Below, piece after piece: positions 7,943 to 17,000 of a DNA stretch of 64,000 nucleotides. The notes beneath the pieces were generated by a model. The model saw only the letters and a program-made list of their open reading frames with translations, was not told the origin of the DNA and did no database searches. Source of the DNA: JAWPMT01 sp965242775 (lineage in GTDB: Bacteria > Bacteroidota > Bacteroidia > Cytophagales > Cyclobacteriaceae); contig CBDETI010000010.1 in the NCBI GenBank assembly GCA_965242775.1, positions 1-64,000 on the forward strand. The letters run 5' to 3'. Both the position numbers and the translations under genes were made by a program. Position 1 is the first letter of the stretch. Each line of letters opens with the position of its first letter.

Positions 7943-9237
7943 GAAAATTTGGTTTAATCGTCGGTCTCTGTGCGCTTGGCTTGCTACGCCTTGCAGGCCA
8001 AAATACTTCTGACGAGGAAACCAAAAAGTTACGCGCACAATTGCAATCGCTGCAATACTCGGAGCTGATCCAATCGATGACGCAACGGTCATTGCTGGTA
8101 CCAGGGTATTTTGGAGACTTGAAGGGTTTAATTGCCAGGCAGGCCTACAACTTCTGGTCGCTCAATAAAGGTGAAAAGCTGGTTTCCCACTTGAATGTTT
8201 ACAAGGCACTCCATGACGCCAACAAGTACTTGGGATATGATAGCCTCAATGGTCGGTTTTATCACGAAATCCTGGGCCACACCCAATCAGTCACATCATT
8301 GAAATTTAATGGGAGCTTGTTATACTCCGCCGGATCAGATGGGCGCGTCATGCGTTGGGACCTGGACGCTCTCTCGCAGCCCCCTTTAGTCTTGTACGAA
8401 AGCGATCATTTGATCAGGACCATCGACATTACCGCTGACGGGGAGTTCCTAATGGTAGTAACAAAAGATCAGGGATTGGCCTTCATTGATCTGGTGAATC
8501 AATCCCTGGAAAGCATGGATGCCATCGGGCAAGACCCGGAAGTAGCTCAGGCGGCCTCCTTTGTACCTGGCGAGAACCAGTACGTGCTAGTCAACAAACA
8601 GGGTGAAGTCAAGTTAAAAGGGTTTGACACCAATGAGGTGATAGCAAGCACCAAGCAAAAAGTTCTTAGCCTTAATATCCATCCCGCTAGCAAGACCATC
8701 TATGCTGGCACTGAGCAGGGAAATTTAATATCCTGGGACAGCATACAAACCATCAATCGGCAGCTAAATGAACGTTTCGCCATAAATACCCTTACCCTTT
8801 CCAATGACCTGAAAACCATCGCCGTGGGAAGAGAAAAGGGAGATGTGATCCTCTGGGACATTGCAACGGATAAGCTGGTCAGAGTGATCTCAGGACACCA
8901 ATCTGCTATTACGGACTTAGACTTCAGCGCTGACGACCGGTTTCTGCTAACAGCCAGTCGAGACAGGACAGCCCGCGTTTGGGATATTGCAAATCCTCGA
9001 AAACTACCTATAGTACTCGATGATCACAACGACTGGGTATTATCCGCAAGCTTCGATCAGAGTGATACTTTCATCGTCACCGGCTCAAAGGATAGCTACA
9101 TAAGAAAGTGGCCTTTAGATCCGGCAGTCCTGGCTGACCGGATATGCCAATATGTGCAAAGACCACTAACCAAATCTGAGTGGCGGGACTACATTGGCGC
9201 TTATCCGTATTCGGAGACATGCCCGGGCAATCCATAG
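7939..9237 (+). CDS. Secreted or periplasmic WD40-repeat protein
   Basis: The 432-residue protein begins at a GTG overlapping the tyrS stop (GTGA) and has a signal-peptide-like N-terminus ('LIVGLCALGLLRLAGQ'). Several WD40 repeats follow, the clearest being 'GHTQSVTSLKFNGSLLYSAG', 'GHQSAITDLDFSADDRFLL' and 'DHNDWVLSASFDQSDTFIV', each ending in a W-D-type tail (MRWDLD, RVWDIA, RKWPLD). The last about 35 residues ('RICQYVQRPLTKSEW' and a terminal YSETC) resemble the tail of WD40 proteins that carry caspase or kinase domains elsewhere; no such domain is present here. It is probably a protein-interaction scaffold. The coupling to tyrS appears accidental in function but links their expression. Confidence 0.82.
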   Translation: MRKFGLIVGLCALGLLRLAGQNTSDEETKKLRAQLQSLQYSELIQSMTQRSLLVPGYFGDLKGLIARQAYNFWSLNKGEKLVSHLNVYKALHDANKYLGYDSLNGRFYHEILGHTQSVTSLKFNGSLLYSAGSDGRVMRWDLDALSQPPLVLYESDHLIRTIDITADGEFLMVVTKDQGLAFIDLVNQSLESMDAIGQDPEVAQAASFVPGENQYVLVNKQGEVKLKGFDTNEVIASTKQKVLSLNIHPASKTIYAGTEQGNLISWDSIQTINRQLNERFAINTLTLSNDLKTIAVGREKGDVILWDIATDKLVRVISGHQSAITDLDFSADDRFLLTASRDRTARVWDIANPRKLPIVLDDHNDWVLSASFDQSDTFIVTGSKDSYIRKWPLDPAVLADRICQYVQRPLTKSEWRDYIGAYPYSETCPGNP

Positions 9238-9477
9238 CGTTGCCAGGTCTACCCAAAGTCACTCAAATACTCACGTCCCAAAATCGCTTCATCACGGTGT
9301 GCATGACTGGGAAGTGCGAAATACGATATTGGAAGCTAAAGCGGATATAGGGATACCCAGAAGCTCCTTACGCCTTGGGTCGCCCAATCGATCCAGGTGC
9401 GCATAATCACCGCTTATCAAATCGCTACCACTTATTCTGGACCTTTTGGCTAATGTTGCGATTCCGTAAAATCAATC

Positions 9478-12400
9478 ATGAATTCAATGAAGCAACTCTT
9501 AACCCTCCTATCCCTATTTATCGTTGTTTGCCTGCACGGCCAAAACCTGGATATGAAGCTGTTGGAAAACATGAAAGCCAGGGCTATTGGTCCCGCAGGT
9601 ATGTCTGGACGGATTACGGCCATTGATGCAGTAGTAGAAAACCCCGATGTAATCTATGTAGGATCAGCTTCCGGCGGTGTTTGGAAGTCGATCAGTGGTG
9701 GAATTGCCTGGGAGCCAATCTTTGAAAAAGAAACGACCGCATCTATTGGCGCTATTGCCATTCAACAATCCAACCCTTCCGTAATATGGGTAGGTACTGG
9801 CGAAGGAAATCCCCGGAATTCGCTTAATGGTGGTGATGGCATTTACAAGAGTCTTGATGGTGGCAAAACCTGGAAGAAAATGGGCTTGGCGGCCACCCGG
9901 CACATTCATAGAATTATCATCGATCCTACCAACCCTAATGTAGTTTACGCTGGCGCAATTGGTTCTCCTTGGGGAGAACACGCGGATAGAGGGCTTTATA
10001 AGACCTCTGACGGGGGCCAGACCTGGAATAAGATCCTGTTTGCCAATAACCGAACTGGTGTGGCCGACATGGTCATGGACCCCAAAAACCCAAATAAGTT
10101 GGTTGTCGCACTGTGGGAACACAAAAGAGACCCTTGGTTTTTTAAATCCGGAGGACCGGGATCAGGTCTACACATTACTTATGACGGAGGAGAGAATTGG
10201 AAAAAAATAACTGATAAAGAAGGTTTACCTAAGGGAGAACTTGGCCGAATTGGACTAGCCATCGCTGCCAACAAGCCCAGTAGAATTTACGCGCTTGTTG
10301 AAGCCAAAAAGAATGCATTGTACCGATCTGATGACGGAGGCGAAAAATGGACTAAGATCAACGACAAACCTGGTATAGGAAACCGTCCTTTTTATTACAG
10401 CGACCTGTTTGTGGACCCAAGCAATGAAAACCGTGTATTCAGTGTTTTCACGTTCGTCAATGTCAGTGAAGATGGCGGCAAGTCGTTTTCACAATTAATG
10501 CCCGCCTATGGGACTTCCAGAGGTGTACACCCGGATCATCACGCCTGGTGGACCCACCCTACCAACCCTGATTTCATGATGGATGGCAACGATGGCGGAC
10601 TCAACATTACCAGAGATCGAGGCAAAACCTGGCGCTTCGTGGAGAATATCCCTGTAGGTCAGTTCTACCACGTCGCGGTGGACAATGACTACCCTTACAA
10701 TGTCTACGGTGGTATGCAGGACAATGGATCCTGGGTGGGGCCAGCGTATGTCTGGAAAGCGCAGGGCATTCGTAACAACTACTGGCAGGAGGTCTCCTTT
10801 GGCGACGGGTTTGATGTCTTGCCTGATCCCGATGACAGCAGGTTTGGCATTTCGACAGCCCAACAAGGTTTCGCTGGAATCTACGATCGGGAAACAGGGA
10901 ATTTTGAATTTGTGCGTCCCACCAATCCTGAGAGCGACGTAGAACTGAGATTTAACTGGAATGTGGGAATGGCCCGTGATCCATTTGATGCTAATACCAT
11001 CTACTTTGGCAGCCAGTTCGTGCATAAAAGTACTGACAGGGGACAAACCTGGGAGATCATTTCGGGTGACTTAACCACCAACGATCCGGAAAAACAAAAA
11101 CAAGGAGACAGTGGCGGTTTGACAATGGATGCAACAGGTGCAGAAAACTATTGTACTATCATCGTTATCTCCCCCACTTCTACCGAGCAAAATGTAATTT
11201 GGGTTGGAACTGACGATGGCCGGGTGCATGTCACTCGAAATGGTGGAGATACCTGGAGCGACGTATCAGAAGGGCTTCCTGATGGTGTATGGATCACACA
11301 GATCAAACCAAGTGCTTCCAACAACGGACATGCCCTGCTTGTAGCGAATGATTACAGAAGATACAACTACGAACCCATGGCATATCGCACCAGGGACTAT
11401 GGCCAAACATGGGAAAGAATCGTGGATGGCGGTGATGTGGAAAGCTACGCTCTGGCTATCGTCGAAGATCCCGTGGAGAACAGGTTGAAGTTCCTCGGTA
11501 CTGACGATGGTCTTTATGTATCTGTAGATGATGCGGCCACCTGGACGAAATGGACCGCCGGCTTCCCTACTACCAACGCCATGGACCTGGTCATCCACCC
11601 CAGAGAGCATGATTTAGTCATTGGCACCTTCGGCCGGGCCATATATGTCCTCGACGATATCAGGCCGCTGAGGGAACTGGCGGCTAATGGCGCTGGCATT
11701 CTCACCAAGAAATTGCACGTATTTGATCCTCCTACTGCCTACAACACAGCCACGCAGCAGGCAACTGGTACACGTTTTGGTGCTGACGCTACTTTTAATG
11801 GTGAAAACCGGCCAACAGGCGCTTTACTGAGCTATGTGGTTACCTTGCCGAAAGAGGAAAAGAAAGAAGAATCCGCAACACCATCGAAAAAGAAGAAAAA
11901 GAAAACTAGTGAAGCGTCGAAGGAAGAAGAAGTAGAAAAACAGGAAGATAAAGTCAAGTTTGATTCCATCCGGGTTGAAATATATAAGCCAGGTGGAGAG
12001 TTAATCAGGACCTTGAAGAGAAAGACCCCGGATAAAAACGGCGTACATCGCCTCAGGTGGAATCTGACGGAAAAAGGCGTTCATAACCTGATCAGAGGAA
12101 AATTGAATCGGAAAAATGAGCCGAATGGTATCGCAGCAGTTCCTGGTGACTACAAGGTGAAGTTCACTTTTGGCGACCAAATGGACTCCACGACGTTGCA
12201 AGTAGCCTATGATCCAAGGTTGGAAATGTCTACTTCTGCCCTGGCTGCACAGTACGAAGCACAAAAAAGACTTGAGGCTGGAAAAGCTCGGGCGCTGGAA
12301 GCAGTTGAGAGGTTGAAAGAAGGCATGAGCCTGGCCGACGAATTTTCAGGAAAGCTCAAGAAAGAGGATGAGGAAGCTTACAAAGAGCAAATAGAACTTT

Positions 12401-12711
12401 GTAAGACCACCAAAGATACCTTGAGCGCTATGCTGGATATTTTTATTGGCAAGGAGGATAAAAGGCAGGGTATTACTCGCAACCAGCCAAATAGTATCAA
12501 CGCCAAACTGGGCACGGCCAATTTCTTTACCGGTAATGCCACTCATGCCCCGGGTCCCACAGAACAGAGGCTGATTGATCGGTTTGAAAAGGACCTCAAC
12601 GAAGCTTTAGAAACTGTGAACGGCTACTACGATAACGAATGGCCTAAATTCCGGGAGGCCGTAGAAAGTATAGACTTGAGCCCTTTCAAGGATTATGAAA
12701 GAATAGAATAG
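9478..12711 (+). CDS. Secreted VPS10/sortilin-like beta-propeller protein ('glycosyl hydrolase' family)
   Basis: The 1077-residue protein has a signal peptide (about residues 1-22; an ATG three codons in, MKQLL, is an equally good start). Many BNR/Asp-box repeats follow through residue 740, for example 'SLDGGKTWKK', 'TSDGGQTWNK', 'SDDGGEKWTK' and 'TRNGGDTWSD', which build two large beta-propellers as in sortilin/VPS10. Residues about 790-840 are a Lys/Glu-rich linker, then an Ig-like region and a helical C-terminal segment ('RALEAVERLKEGMSLADEF'). Such proteins are often labelled glycosyl hydrolase in Bacteroidota, but I see no catalytic signature and no T9SS-type tail. Substrate and partners are unknown. 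A hairpin terminator follows. Confidence 0.88.
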   Translation: MNSMKQLLTLLSLFIVVCLHGQNLDMKLLENMKARAIGPAGMSGRITAIDAVVENPDVIYVGSASGGVWKSISGGIAWEPIFEKETTASIGAIAIQQSNPSVIWVGTGEGNPRNSLNGGDGIYKSLDGGKTWKKMGLAATRHIHRIIIDPTNPNVVYAGAIGSPWGEHADRGLYKTSDGGQTWNKILFANNRTGVADMVMDPKNPNKLVVALWEHKRDPWFFKSGGPGSGLHITYDGGENWKKITDKEGLPKGELGRIGLAIAANKPSRIYALVEAKKNALYRSDDGGEKWTKINDKPGIGNRPFYYSDLFVDPSNENRVFSVFTFVNVSEDGGKSFSQLMPAYGTSRGVHPDHHAWWTHPTNPDFMMDGNDGGLNITRDRGKTWRFVENIPVGQFYHVAVDNDYPYNVYGGMQDNGSWVGPAYVWKAQGIRNNYWQEVSFGDGFDVLPDPDDSRFGISTAQQGFAGIYDRETGNFEFVRPTNPESDVELRFNWNVGMARDPFDANTIYFGSQFVHKSTDRGQTWEIISGDLTTNDPEKQKQGDSGGLTMDATGAENYCTIIVISPTSTEQNVIWVGTDDGRVHVTRNGGDTWSDVSEGLPDGVWITQIKPSASNNGHALLVANDYRRYNYEPMAYRTRDYGQTWERIVDGGDVESYALAIVEDPVENRLKFLGTDDGLYVSVDDAATWTKWTAGFPTTNAMDLVIHPREHDLVIGTFGRAIYVLDDIRPLRELAANGAGILTKKLHVFDPPTAYNTATQQATGTRFGADATFNGENRPTGALLSYVVTLPKEEKKEESATPSKKKKKKTSEASKEEEVEKQEDKVKFDSIRVEIYKPGGELIRTLKRKTPDKNGVHRLRWNLTEKGVHNLIRGKLNRKNEPNGIAAVPGDYKVKFTFGDQMDSTTLQVAYDPRLEMSTSALAAQYEAQKRLEAGKARALEAVERLKEGMSLADEFSGKLKKEDEEAYKEQIELCKTTKDTLSAMLDIFIGKEDKRQGITRNQPNSINAKLGTANFFTGNATHAPGPTEQRLIDRFEKDLNEALETVNGYYDNEWPKFREAVESIDLSPFKDYERIE

Positions 12712-12730
12712 CCAAAAGGCACAATAAGAG

Positions 12731-12755
12731 AAGGCACCAGCGAGTGCCTTTTTTT
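12731..12755 (+). terminator. Rho-independent terminator
   Basis: A 7-bp stem (AAGGCAC/GTGCCTT) with a 6-base loop runs into seven Ts, about 20 bases after the beta-propeller gene. Confidence 0.9.
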
Positions 12756-12776
12756 ATGTTCGTTGTTACAGGTGTG

Positions 12777-12825
12777 GTAGCGTAGCGGTCGGATTTTGGT
12801 GGTAATCAACCGCTCAAATTGCTAC
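12777..12825 (+). repeat. Nested inverted repeat upstream of the M1 peptidase gene
   Basis: GTAGC (12777-12781) pairs with GCTAC (12821-12825), and inside it AGCGGT (12784-12789) pairs with ACCGCT (12809-12814). It lies between the terminator and the peptidase start and has no T-run, so it is not a terminator. It could be a leader structure or chance. Confidence 0.35.
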
Positions 12826-12903
12826 AAAACCCTCGCCCAAAAATTAGGCAGGTCGAAGGTCTCAGTTTATTACTTTCGGGGGACAAGTCATCGACCTTAA
12901 CCT

Positions 12904-15117
12904 ATGAAAAGAATTCTCTTCCTCTCACTCGCCTGTATGCTTATTACGCAGGCATTCAGCCAGGATGTTCCTAAGTATAACGGAAAATTTGAAGCGATAG
13001 ATAGGCTACTAGATCCTCCGAGCCCCTATCGCACCGCCTCAGGAGCACCGGGGGCAGCGTATTGGCAACAACGCGCCGACTATAAGATCGTTGCTTCCAT
13101 CGACGAAATAAACAACGTTTTGGAAGGAGAAGAAACCATCACCTATTTCAACAATTCGCCTGATGTGCTCAAGTTTCTGTGGATCAATCTGGAGCAAAAT
13201 GTCAACCGAAAGGGGAATGAAGATTTTTCCTATGTGCTTGGGGGCATCAAAGACTCAATCAATTCCCTAACCATGCAACGGATTTTACGTCCAGTGGACT
13301 TCCCATCCGGCACCGAAATCACATGGGTCCGGGACGTAGCCGGAGAGGACCTGTCCTACACGGTGAACAATACCATGATGCGCCTGGACCTTCCAAAGCC
13401 GCTGCAACCAAACACAAGCGTGAGTTTCTCTATTAAATGGAAAAACTTCATTACCGATCGCTCAAAGTTCCTTCTTTCCAGAGAAGGATATGAGTATTTC
13501 CCGAGAGATGACAACAAAGTATTTCTGCTAGGGCATTGGTTCCCTAGAATGGCCGTTTACAACGACACAGAAGGCTGGCAGAACAAGCAATTTCAGCGGC
13601 TTGGTGAATTTGCTCTGGAATTCGGTGATTATGAGGTTGCGTTGACCGTGCCAGCAGATCACTTGGTAGCGGGAACTGGCACGCTTACAAATGAAGCCGA
13701 GGTATTGTCGAAGGAGCAGCAATCACGTATGGCCCGAGCACGTGAATCTTATGAAGAAATCGTGATGATCGTCACTCCGGAAGAGGCACAAAAAAATGAA
13801 AGCAAGAAAGCCTCAGGCACCAAAACATGGAAATTTTCCGCCAAAAATGTAAGAGATGTAGCTTTTGCAAGCTCTCGCAAATTCATCTGGGATGCACAGG
13901 CCGTACAACTTCCGAGCAATAAAGTCATGGCCATGTCCTTCTATCCTAATGAAGGTTTACCTGTATGGAGTGAGGAGTCAACCAACGCGGTAAAACAAGC
14001 ACTGGAGGTGTATTCGGAATCCACATTTGACTACCCTTATCCCGTGGCAATATCCGTCAACACATCCAATATCGGCATGGAGTTTCCTATGATCTCTTTC
14101 AACGGCGGCAGGCCGGTAAATGGGCAGATTTCAGAGAACGCCAGAAGAGGAATGACCAGTACGATCGTACATGAGGTCGGGCACAACTGGTTTCCCATGA
14201 TTGTGAGCTCCGACGAACGCAAATGGATGTGGATGGACGAGGGGCTTAATACCTATTTGCATCAAAAAACTTTGGAGGAAAGGTATCCACAGTGGAAACA
14301 CACCGAACCTAAGGACATTGTCAATTTTATGAAAGGCGATAAGGAGATTCTACGACCGATCATGACCAATGCGGATAACGACCTACTATTTCAGATGGGA
14401 GCGAATTTTTATCAAAAACCCACGGTTGGATTTCAGATGCTTCGAAATTCAATAGTTGGAAAAGAGCTCTTCGACGAGGCATTTAAGGAGTACGCCAATC
14501 GATGGAAATTTAAGCACCCCAACCCTTCTGATCTGTTCAGAACATTGGAGGATGTCACGGCCGTCGACCTGGATTGGTTTTGGAGAGGCTGGTATTTCAC
14601 TACCGACAATGTCGACATTGAACTTGCAAATGTTCAGTGGTTTAAGATTTCTGAAGACGCACTCGGCGTAGAAAACAAAGTAAGAAAGGGTCAATCCAAA
14701 ATCGATGGAAGCAGTAGCTCAGATTCCAACGGATTTGCTGATGGTCCTACTGAAATATCGATGATACCCACAGCTGGTGGCTCCTATGGCCAATTTCTTA
14801 GCAGGTTAGATGAAGAGGAAGTCAAAGCGAATGTGCAAGGCAAAAACATCTACGAGATCACCGTAAAAAACAAAGGGGGTCTGGTGATGCCGGTAATCGT
14901 CCAATGGACCTACGCTGATGGAACCAGCGAGATCGACCGGATTCCAGCCGGGGTATGGCGCCACAACGAGTCGGAGTTTAAAAAAGCCTTTATGAAGGAA
15001 AAAGAAGTTGTGAACGTGGTAATCGACCCAAATTTGGAGTTGGCTGATGTCAACATGAACAACAACACCTTCCCTCCTGTTGAAGAAGCGAGTCGGGTTG
15101 ACAAATTTAAAAATTAG
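12904..15117 (+). CDS. M1-family zinc metallopeptidase, secreted
   Basis: The 737-residue protein has a signal peptide (about 1-19). The N-terminal beta-domain typical of M1 aminopeptidases follows ('INNVLEGEETITYFNNSPD'). The gluzincin motif is H423-E-V-G-H427 with the third zinc ligand E446 in 'WMDEGLNTY'. The exopeptidase motif is degenerate ('GMEFPMISF' near residue 395 instead of GAMEN), which is common in Bacteroidota M1 proteins and leaves the specificity open. A lysine-rich stretch in residues 270-310 is an insertion. It probably trims peptides in the periplasm or outside the cell. Its stop overlaps the stop of the convergent gene by three bases. Confidence 0.9.
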   Translation: MKRILFLSLACMLITQAFSQDVPKYNGKFEAIDRLLDPPSPYRTASGAPGAAYWQQRADYKIVASIDEINNVLEGEETITYFNNSPDVLKFLWINLEQNVNRKGNEDFSYVLGGIKDSINSLTMQRILRPVDFPSGTEITWVRDVAGEDLSYTVNNTMMRLDLPKPLQPNTSVSFSIKWKNFITDRSKFLLSREGYEYFPRDDNKVFLLGHWFPRMAVYNDTEGWQNKQFQRLGEFALEFGDYEVALTVPADHLVAGTGTLTNEAEVLSKEQQSRMARARESYEEIVMIVTPEEAQKNESKKASGTKTWKFSAKNVRDVAFASSRKFIWDAQAVQLPSNKVMAMSFYPNEGLPVWSEESTNAVKQALEVYSESTFDYPYPVAISVNTSNIGMEFPMISFNGGRPVNGQISENARRGMTSTIVHEVGHNWFPMIVSSDERKWMWMDEGLNTYLHQKTLEERYPQWKHTEPKDIVNFMKGDKEILRPIMTNADNDLLFQMGANFYQKPTVGFQMLRNSIVGKELFDEAFKEYANRWKFKHPNPSDLFRTLEDVTAVDLDWFWRGWYFTTDNVDIELANVQWFKISEDALGVENKVRKGQSKIDGSSSSDSNGFADGPTEISMIPTAGGSYGQFLSRLDEEEVKANVQGKNIYEITVKNKGGLVMPVIVQWTYADGTSEIDRIPAGVWRHNESEFKKAFMKEKEVVNVVIDPNLELADVNMNNNTFPPVEEASRVDKFKN

Positions 15118-15710
15118 AGTGGGCAGCCGACATAGGAATTGCTGGTGGCCATCAAAAAAGGCAGCGGCTGTCCTTTCAACTTGCTTTGAATAGCGATTGC
15201 CGGATTGGAAGATTTTATGTTATCCGCACCGCAAAAGGCGCCATTCTTGGTATAATTGCCACGATAGTAGATGGTACTTCCTTCCAATAATACGGCTTGA
15301 GGTGTCATGAACACTCCCATCCTATCAGCGATGGTGCCATCAGCATCAACGACCCATTTCACCTGTTTGCCAAATCGTTCGATCGGGGTTGTCCCTATCC
15401 CGACATCCGTTTTCGTAACAATTATCCACTGGATTGCTTCGTGTGTTTCGGCAATGAGCTTATCCAGGTGTGCAATATTCTTCTTCGAATAATGGCAGTT
15501 CTGGTCATAAAAGTGCAAATACATTTTGTCCGCTGACGTGTCAAGTGTCAAGTCGCCAATCTTCACCGTGGAGCCGACAGCAGGTATATCCTTTTGTGTC
15601 GAAATGAGTCGATTGCGAATGTCGCTAGTCCAAAAAACATATAACACCAGTCCAAAAATTGGGAGTAACACCAACAGGGGCTTAATGGCTTCGGCCGTCT
15701 TTCGCTTCAT
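15114..15710 (-). CDS. Membrane-anchored thioredoxin-fold protein with C-x-x-S site
   Basis: The 198-residue protein has one N-terminal helix (about residues 11-29) and a periplasmic domain that reads as a thioredoxin fold: 'KMYLHFYDQNCHYSKKNI' with a CxxS active site, then 'WIIVTKTDV', then 'GVFMTPQAVLLEG' with the cis-Pro position. The C-terminal part has Cys in 'GAFCG' and 'VGCPL' that might serve as resolving or structural cysteines. A monothiol CxxS site points to a reductase, isomerase or sensor rather than an oxidase; this is inference. It lies three bases after the zincin gene, so the two are probably co-transcribed. Confidence 0.7.
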   Translation of the reverse strand: MKRKTAEAIKPLLVLLPIFGLVLYVFWTSDIRNRLISTQKDIPAVGSTVKIGDLTLDTSADKMYLHFYDQNCHYSKKNIAHLDKLIAETHEAIQWIIVTKTDVGIGTTPIERFGKQVKWVVDADGTIADRMGVFMTPQAVLLEGSTIYYRGNYTKNGAFCGADNIKSSNPAIAIQSKLKGQPLPFLMATSNSYVGCPL

Positions 15711-15713
15711 TGG

Positions 15714-16343
15714 TCAATGCCCAAAATCTAAATCTGTGTAGCTCATAGCCAGCCACGCGTAATTCTCAACACTTTTCTTGGCAATATTCTTTCGGTGCTC
15801 CGCGGCACGCCGGGCAGCGCGGAAACCGTGAATATGGTAATGGAACATCATTCCAACCTCATGACCCATTTCGTGAATCATGACTTTCTCTTGCAAATAG
15901 GTCCGGTAAATAAAGTAGTCCTCACACAGCCTGATCCTCACTTTCCCGAAAGGAATAGTCCAGGCACTTATCCAACCACGGCACCTTCCTCTATTGTCTT
16001 TTACGACTTTGAAGGTCACCTTACGATTAAACTTCTTCTGAAGTCGGGCGATAATTTTTTTAGATTTCTTGATTCGCAGTGGCGCGCCCAGCCATCGCAT
16101 AAAACGCTCATTTTGGAGCCATCGCTGCTCTCTTATGTACTTGCTTGGTCCGCCAGCCACCTCCCACATAACACGCATATCGGCGTACATTAGCTCCACT
16201 GCGTCTCTCGCAATTTGGAAGCTTTCCATAATCACGAGTGAATCAGCCATGGTGTAATTGCCTTCAATGGTCACAAGGTTCTGCGCCTTACTTGAGGCCA
16301 CAAAGCTTAAGCATAGAAAAAGAATCCCAAACCCACGTATCAT
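15714..16343 (-). CDS. Secreted zincin-like metallopeptidase, unknown family
   Basis: The 209-residue protein has a signal peptide (about 1-21). Its one strong feature is H157-E-M-G-H161 followed by G164 and H168, i.e. HExxHxxGxxxH. About 25 residues further 'SVENYAWLA' resembles the 'NADxYxxFA' segment that follows HExxH in M35/Lys-endopeptidase-type proteins. The His spacing is one longer than in ordinary metzincins (HExxHxxGxxH). The middle is highly basic ('RIKKSKKIIARLQKKFNRK'). I cannot assign a family with certainty; a zinc-dependent protease or toxin-like enzyme is the best reading. It is followed after three bases by the thioredoxin-like gene. Confidence 0.65.
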   Translation of the reverse strand: MIRGFGILFLCLSFVASSKAQNLVTIEGNYTMADSLVIMESFQIARDAVELMYADMRVMWEVAGGPSKYIREQRWLQNERFMRWLGAPLRIKKSKKIIARLQKKFNRKVTFKVVKDNRGRCRGWISAWTIPFGKVRIRLCEDYFIYRTYLQEKVMIHEMGHEVGMMFHYHIHGFRAARRAAEHRKNIAKKSVENYAWLAMSYTDLDFGH

Positions 16344-16425
16344 TCCCGGAGAAAGCTCATCAGATTACTTATCACTCCCGAAAATACGAAAGAACTTGAT
16401 TCCTGTCAATCGGGATTTCAACTGT

Positions 16426-16908
16426 CTATTTAAAACCAGCGGACTGGATGGAAAAATTCACCGGGTATGCCTCTTCTCCATAGCAAAATTTGGAACAACC
16501 CACTTTGGTCCGGGATTGCGGTGGAACGACGTAAGCTCGGAACATGGAATTAACTGGGTTTGCTGGCAGATCAAAGGCAAACGCTATAACGACATCAACA
16601 GAATCTTCAGATGAATTGGTCAGGAACATTCCGGCGCCACAATCACCAGCAGCACAATTTCCAGACATTTCGAACGCCAAACTAGCCAAAGCCTCCTCTC
16701 CAAAAACCTGGCCGTGCACATCCATTCCTCTCGCATTATTGGCTTCTAGTAAAATCCCCCAAATCTCGACATAAGTCAATTCGGCTATTGGCTTCAATTC
16801 CGCCTGCTCATCAGCGCCGGTGTTGGAAGCAGCCGGACTGCTACATTGCCAAGACAGCATTAAACCCATAAAAAGTAACCCTAAGGCTTTCCGAAAAATA
16901 ACAACCAT
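16426..16908 (-). CDS. Small lipoprotein, unknown function
   Basis: I chose the ATG giving 160 residues because it starts a lipoprotein signal peptide ('MVVIFRKALGLLFMGLMLSW' then QC-SS); the longer open frame upstream looks noncoding and would overlap the divergent histidine-kinase promoter. The cysteine near residue 21 is the likely lipidation site, although W-Q before Cys is loose for a lipobox. The mature part has four further cysteines ('GNCAAGDCG', 'GCSKFCYG') that could form two disulfides. The family is not recognised. It is divergent from the LytS-type kinase. Confidence 0.65.
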   Translation of the reverse strand: MVVIFRKALGLLFMGLMLSWQCSSPAASNTGADEQAELKPIAELTYVEIWGILLEANNARGMDVHGQVFGEEALASLAFEMSGNCAAGDCGAGMFLTNSSEDSVDVVIAFAFDLPANPVNSMFRAYVVPPQSRTKVGCSKFCYGEEAYPVNFSIQSAGFK

Positions 16909-16974
16909 GGTTAACCGATTGAACTGCTTTTTGTGTTTGATCAACAACTCCAAAGACATCCGTAAGGTTACGAT

Positions 16975-16982
16975 TAAATTTG
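16975..16982 (+). promoter_or_regulatory. -7 element upstream of LytS-type kinase
   Basis: TAAATTTG matches TAnnTTTG and lies 18 bases before the GTG start. I see no good -33 element at the usual distance. Confidence 0.4.
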
Positions 16983-17000
16983 GGATTCTAAACTTTTTAT

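Noticed and set aside
9238..9477. A 59-codon open frame on the minus strand without a start codon between the WD40 and beta-propeller genes
   Set aside because: It has no ATG, GTG or TTG start in a sensible position, no promoter and no recognised similarity; open frames of this size occur by chance at this base composition.
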